DNA of 6,008 nucleotides. Source: CAYVOX01 sp964453035. Lineage in GTDB: Bacteria > Chloroflexota > Anaerolineae > Anaerolineales > Anaerolineaceae. This document shows, one piece after another, positions 5,575-6,008 of this stretch. Position 1 is the stretch's first letter. Every line of letters starts with the position of its first letter. Both the position numbers and the translations under genes were made by a program. The stretch lies in assembly GCA_964453035.1 (NCBI GenBank), contig CAYVOX010000169.1, positions 1 to 6,008 of the forward strand, read 5' to 3'. The notes under the pieces are model-generated. The model made no database searches. It saw only the letters and a list, made by a program, of their open reading frames with translations, and was not told where the DNA came from.

Positions 5575-5664
5575 CTCTCATCCTCCCGGTCTCCTTCTCT
5601 CTCCTGTGCGGGGAGAGAAGGAGGTGCTGCGGGCAACCTGCGGGGACGCAGGCTGGAGCGAAAC
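5575..5664 (+). repeat. Diverged repeat unit, copy 2, with inserted hairpin
   Basis: It shares CTCTCATCCT (5575-5584) and the GCGGGGACG...GGAGCGAAA block (5637-5664) with copy 1. It is 35 bases longer because the middle holds a large stem-loop (5591-5623). The shared block here folds as CCTGCG/CGCAGG around a GGGA loop (5637-5652), a GNRA-type tetraloop. Confidence 0.5.
5591..5623. repeat. 14-bp stem-loop inside repeat copy 2
   Basis: CTCCTTCTCTC (5591-5601) pairs exactly with GAGAGAAGGAG (5613-5623). The stem continues through one T-G wobble and two further pairs to a 5-base loop, TGTGC (5605-5609). There is no T-run on either side. It may be a mobile or dispersed repeat rather than a terminator, since no gene ends here on the + strand. 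Confidence 0.6.
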
Positions 5665-5703
5665 ACGTTTCTCGTACGCGCGTGGTACCGGTTTAGTTAA
5701 CCA

Positions 5704-6008
5704 TTAAGATTCACTTGCTCGGGATTTGTGCAAATACTCCATCGGGTAGTTCAGTTTCATGCCTATCAGGCTTTCCATTGTGCTGTAATGAGATTCTACC
5801 AGGCGATTAAACCGGCCTATGATATCTTCTCTTGATAGCCTGGCATCATCAGAAAGTTCTCTCTTGGCCAGTTCCGAAGAAATGATCCTTTTTACCGTCT
5901 GGTAAATACTACCTAATACTTTTATGGAGACAGGCGTCATTCCAAAATTATCAATATAATCATCATAACCACCTTTTTTCTCAAAATAATTCTTAATCTC
6001 CTCAATAT
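5704..6008 (-). CDS. Unrecognised AT-rich protein, C-terminal part (5' truncated by window edge)
   Basis: I do not recognise this gene. The minus-strand frame is open from the window edge to TAA at 5704-5706, about 100 residues; the ATG at 5940 is internal, because the frame continues upstream with IEEIKNYFEKKGGYDDYIDNFG. The product is charged and looks mainly helical, with no membrane segment, signal peptide or obvious catalytic motif. It ends in a segment containing RFNRLVESHYSTMESLIG. GC content is about 38% by hand count, falling to about 24% in the last 68 bases, against 53-67% in sampled stretches of the tup genes. This suggests a different origin, for example a mobile or defence-type island, but no hallmark gene is present to confirm it. 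The rest of the protein lies beyond the window. Confidence 0.65.
   Translation of the reverse strand, partial: IEEIKNYFEKKGGYDDYIDNFGMTPVSIKVLGSIYQTVKRIISSELAKRELSDDARLSREDIIGRFNRLVESHYSTMESLIGMKLNYPMEYLHKSRASES

Larger units (their letters stand above)
5427..5703. other. Non-coding region with diverged hairpin repeats
   Basis: No convincing gene is present between the tup promoter and the right-hand gene. The only long frame (minus strand, 5397-5666) runs through the promoter and through hairpins and has an Arg/Pro-rich low-complexity product, so it is not accepted. The region contains two related repeat units (5479-5533 and 5575-5664), a strong stem-loop at 5591-5623 and a smaller one at 5637-5652. 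Composition changes from GC-rich to AT-rich near 5690-5704. Confidence 0.6.

Noticed and set aside
5479..5664. Possible CRISPR array
   Set aside because: There are only two imperfect units of unequal length, with no constant repeat/spacer pattern and no cas genes.
5397..5666. 89-codon minus-strand frame in the repeat region
   Set aside because: It covers the tup promoter and both hairpins, the product is Arg/Pro/Ser-rich low complexity, and it has no recognisable motif.

Overview
The window is 6 kb of mostly GC-rich bacterial chromosome. It carries one tungstate-type ABC transporter operon, its probable regulator, a Gfo/Idh/MocA oxidoreductase, and two genes cut by the window edges. GC content, gene content and the small GC-rich hairpin repeats fit an environmental or metagenomic Chloroflexota (Anaerolineae-like) genome. 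That placement is an inference of low to moderate confidence; no ribosomal or marker gene is present.

Left part (1-1872). The end of a transaldolase-like gene (+) converges on a Gfo/Idh/MocA oxidoreductase (-). The 128-bp gap between them holds a perfect 16-bp inverted repeat, a third copy of its arm, and a second 11-bp hairpin. The oxidoreductase is best started at 1698, where there is a clear Shine-Dalgarno sequence. A divergent intergenic region of about 190 bp then separates it from the next gene.

Centre (1888-5426). A one-component regulator (GntR-like winged helix fused to a periplasmic-binding-protein-like sensor domain) runs on the + strand. It meets a three-gene minus-strand operon tail to tail: permease (tupB), ATPase (tupC) and lipoprotein binding protein (tupA), transcribed in the order B-C-A. 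TupA captures the oxyanion outside the membrane, TupB forms the channel and TupC hydrolyses ATP. The regulator probably reads intracellular oxyanion and controls the operon. The operon promoter has a consensus TATAAT only about 12 bases from the tupB start. It also has a perfect 8+8 inverted repeat (TATTTGTA / TACAAATA around GGGG) over the -35 region, the best operator candidate in the window.

Right part (5427-6008). A non-coding stretch holds two diverged copies of a hairpin-bearing repeat. It is followed by the 3' part of an unrecognised minus-strand gene that stays open to the window edge. That gene is about 38% GC by hand count, clearly lower than its neighbours, and may be horizontally acquired.

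No RNA gene, CRISPR array, transposase or phage structural gene was seen. The strongest leads are the regulator/transporter/operator module and the repeat-rich boundary to the AT-rich gene; a wholly new system is not demonstrated.
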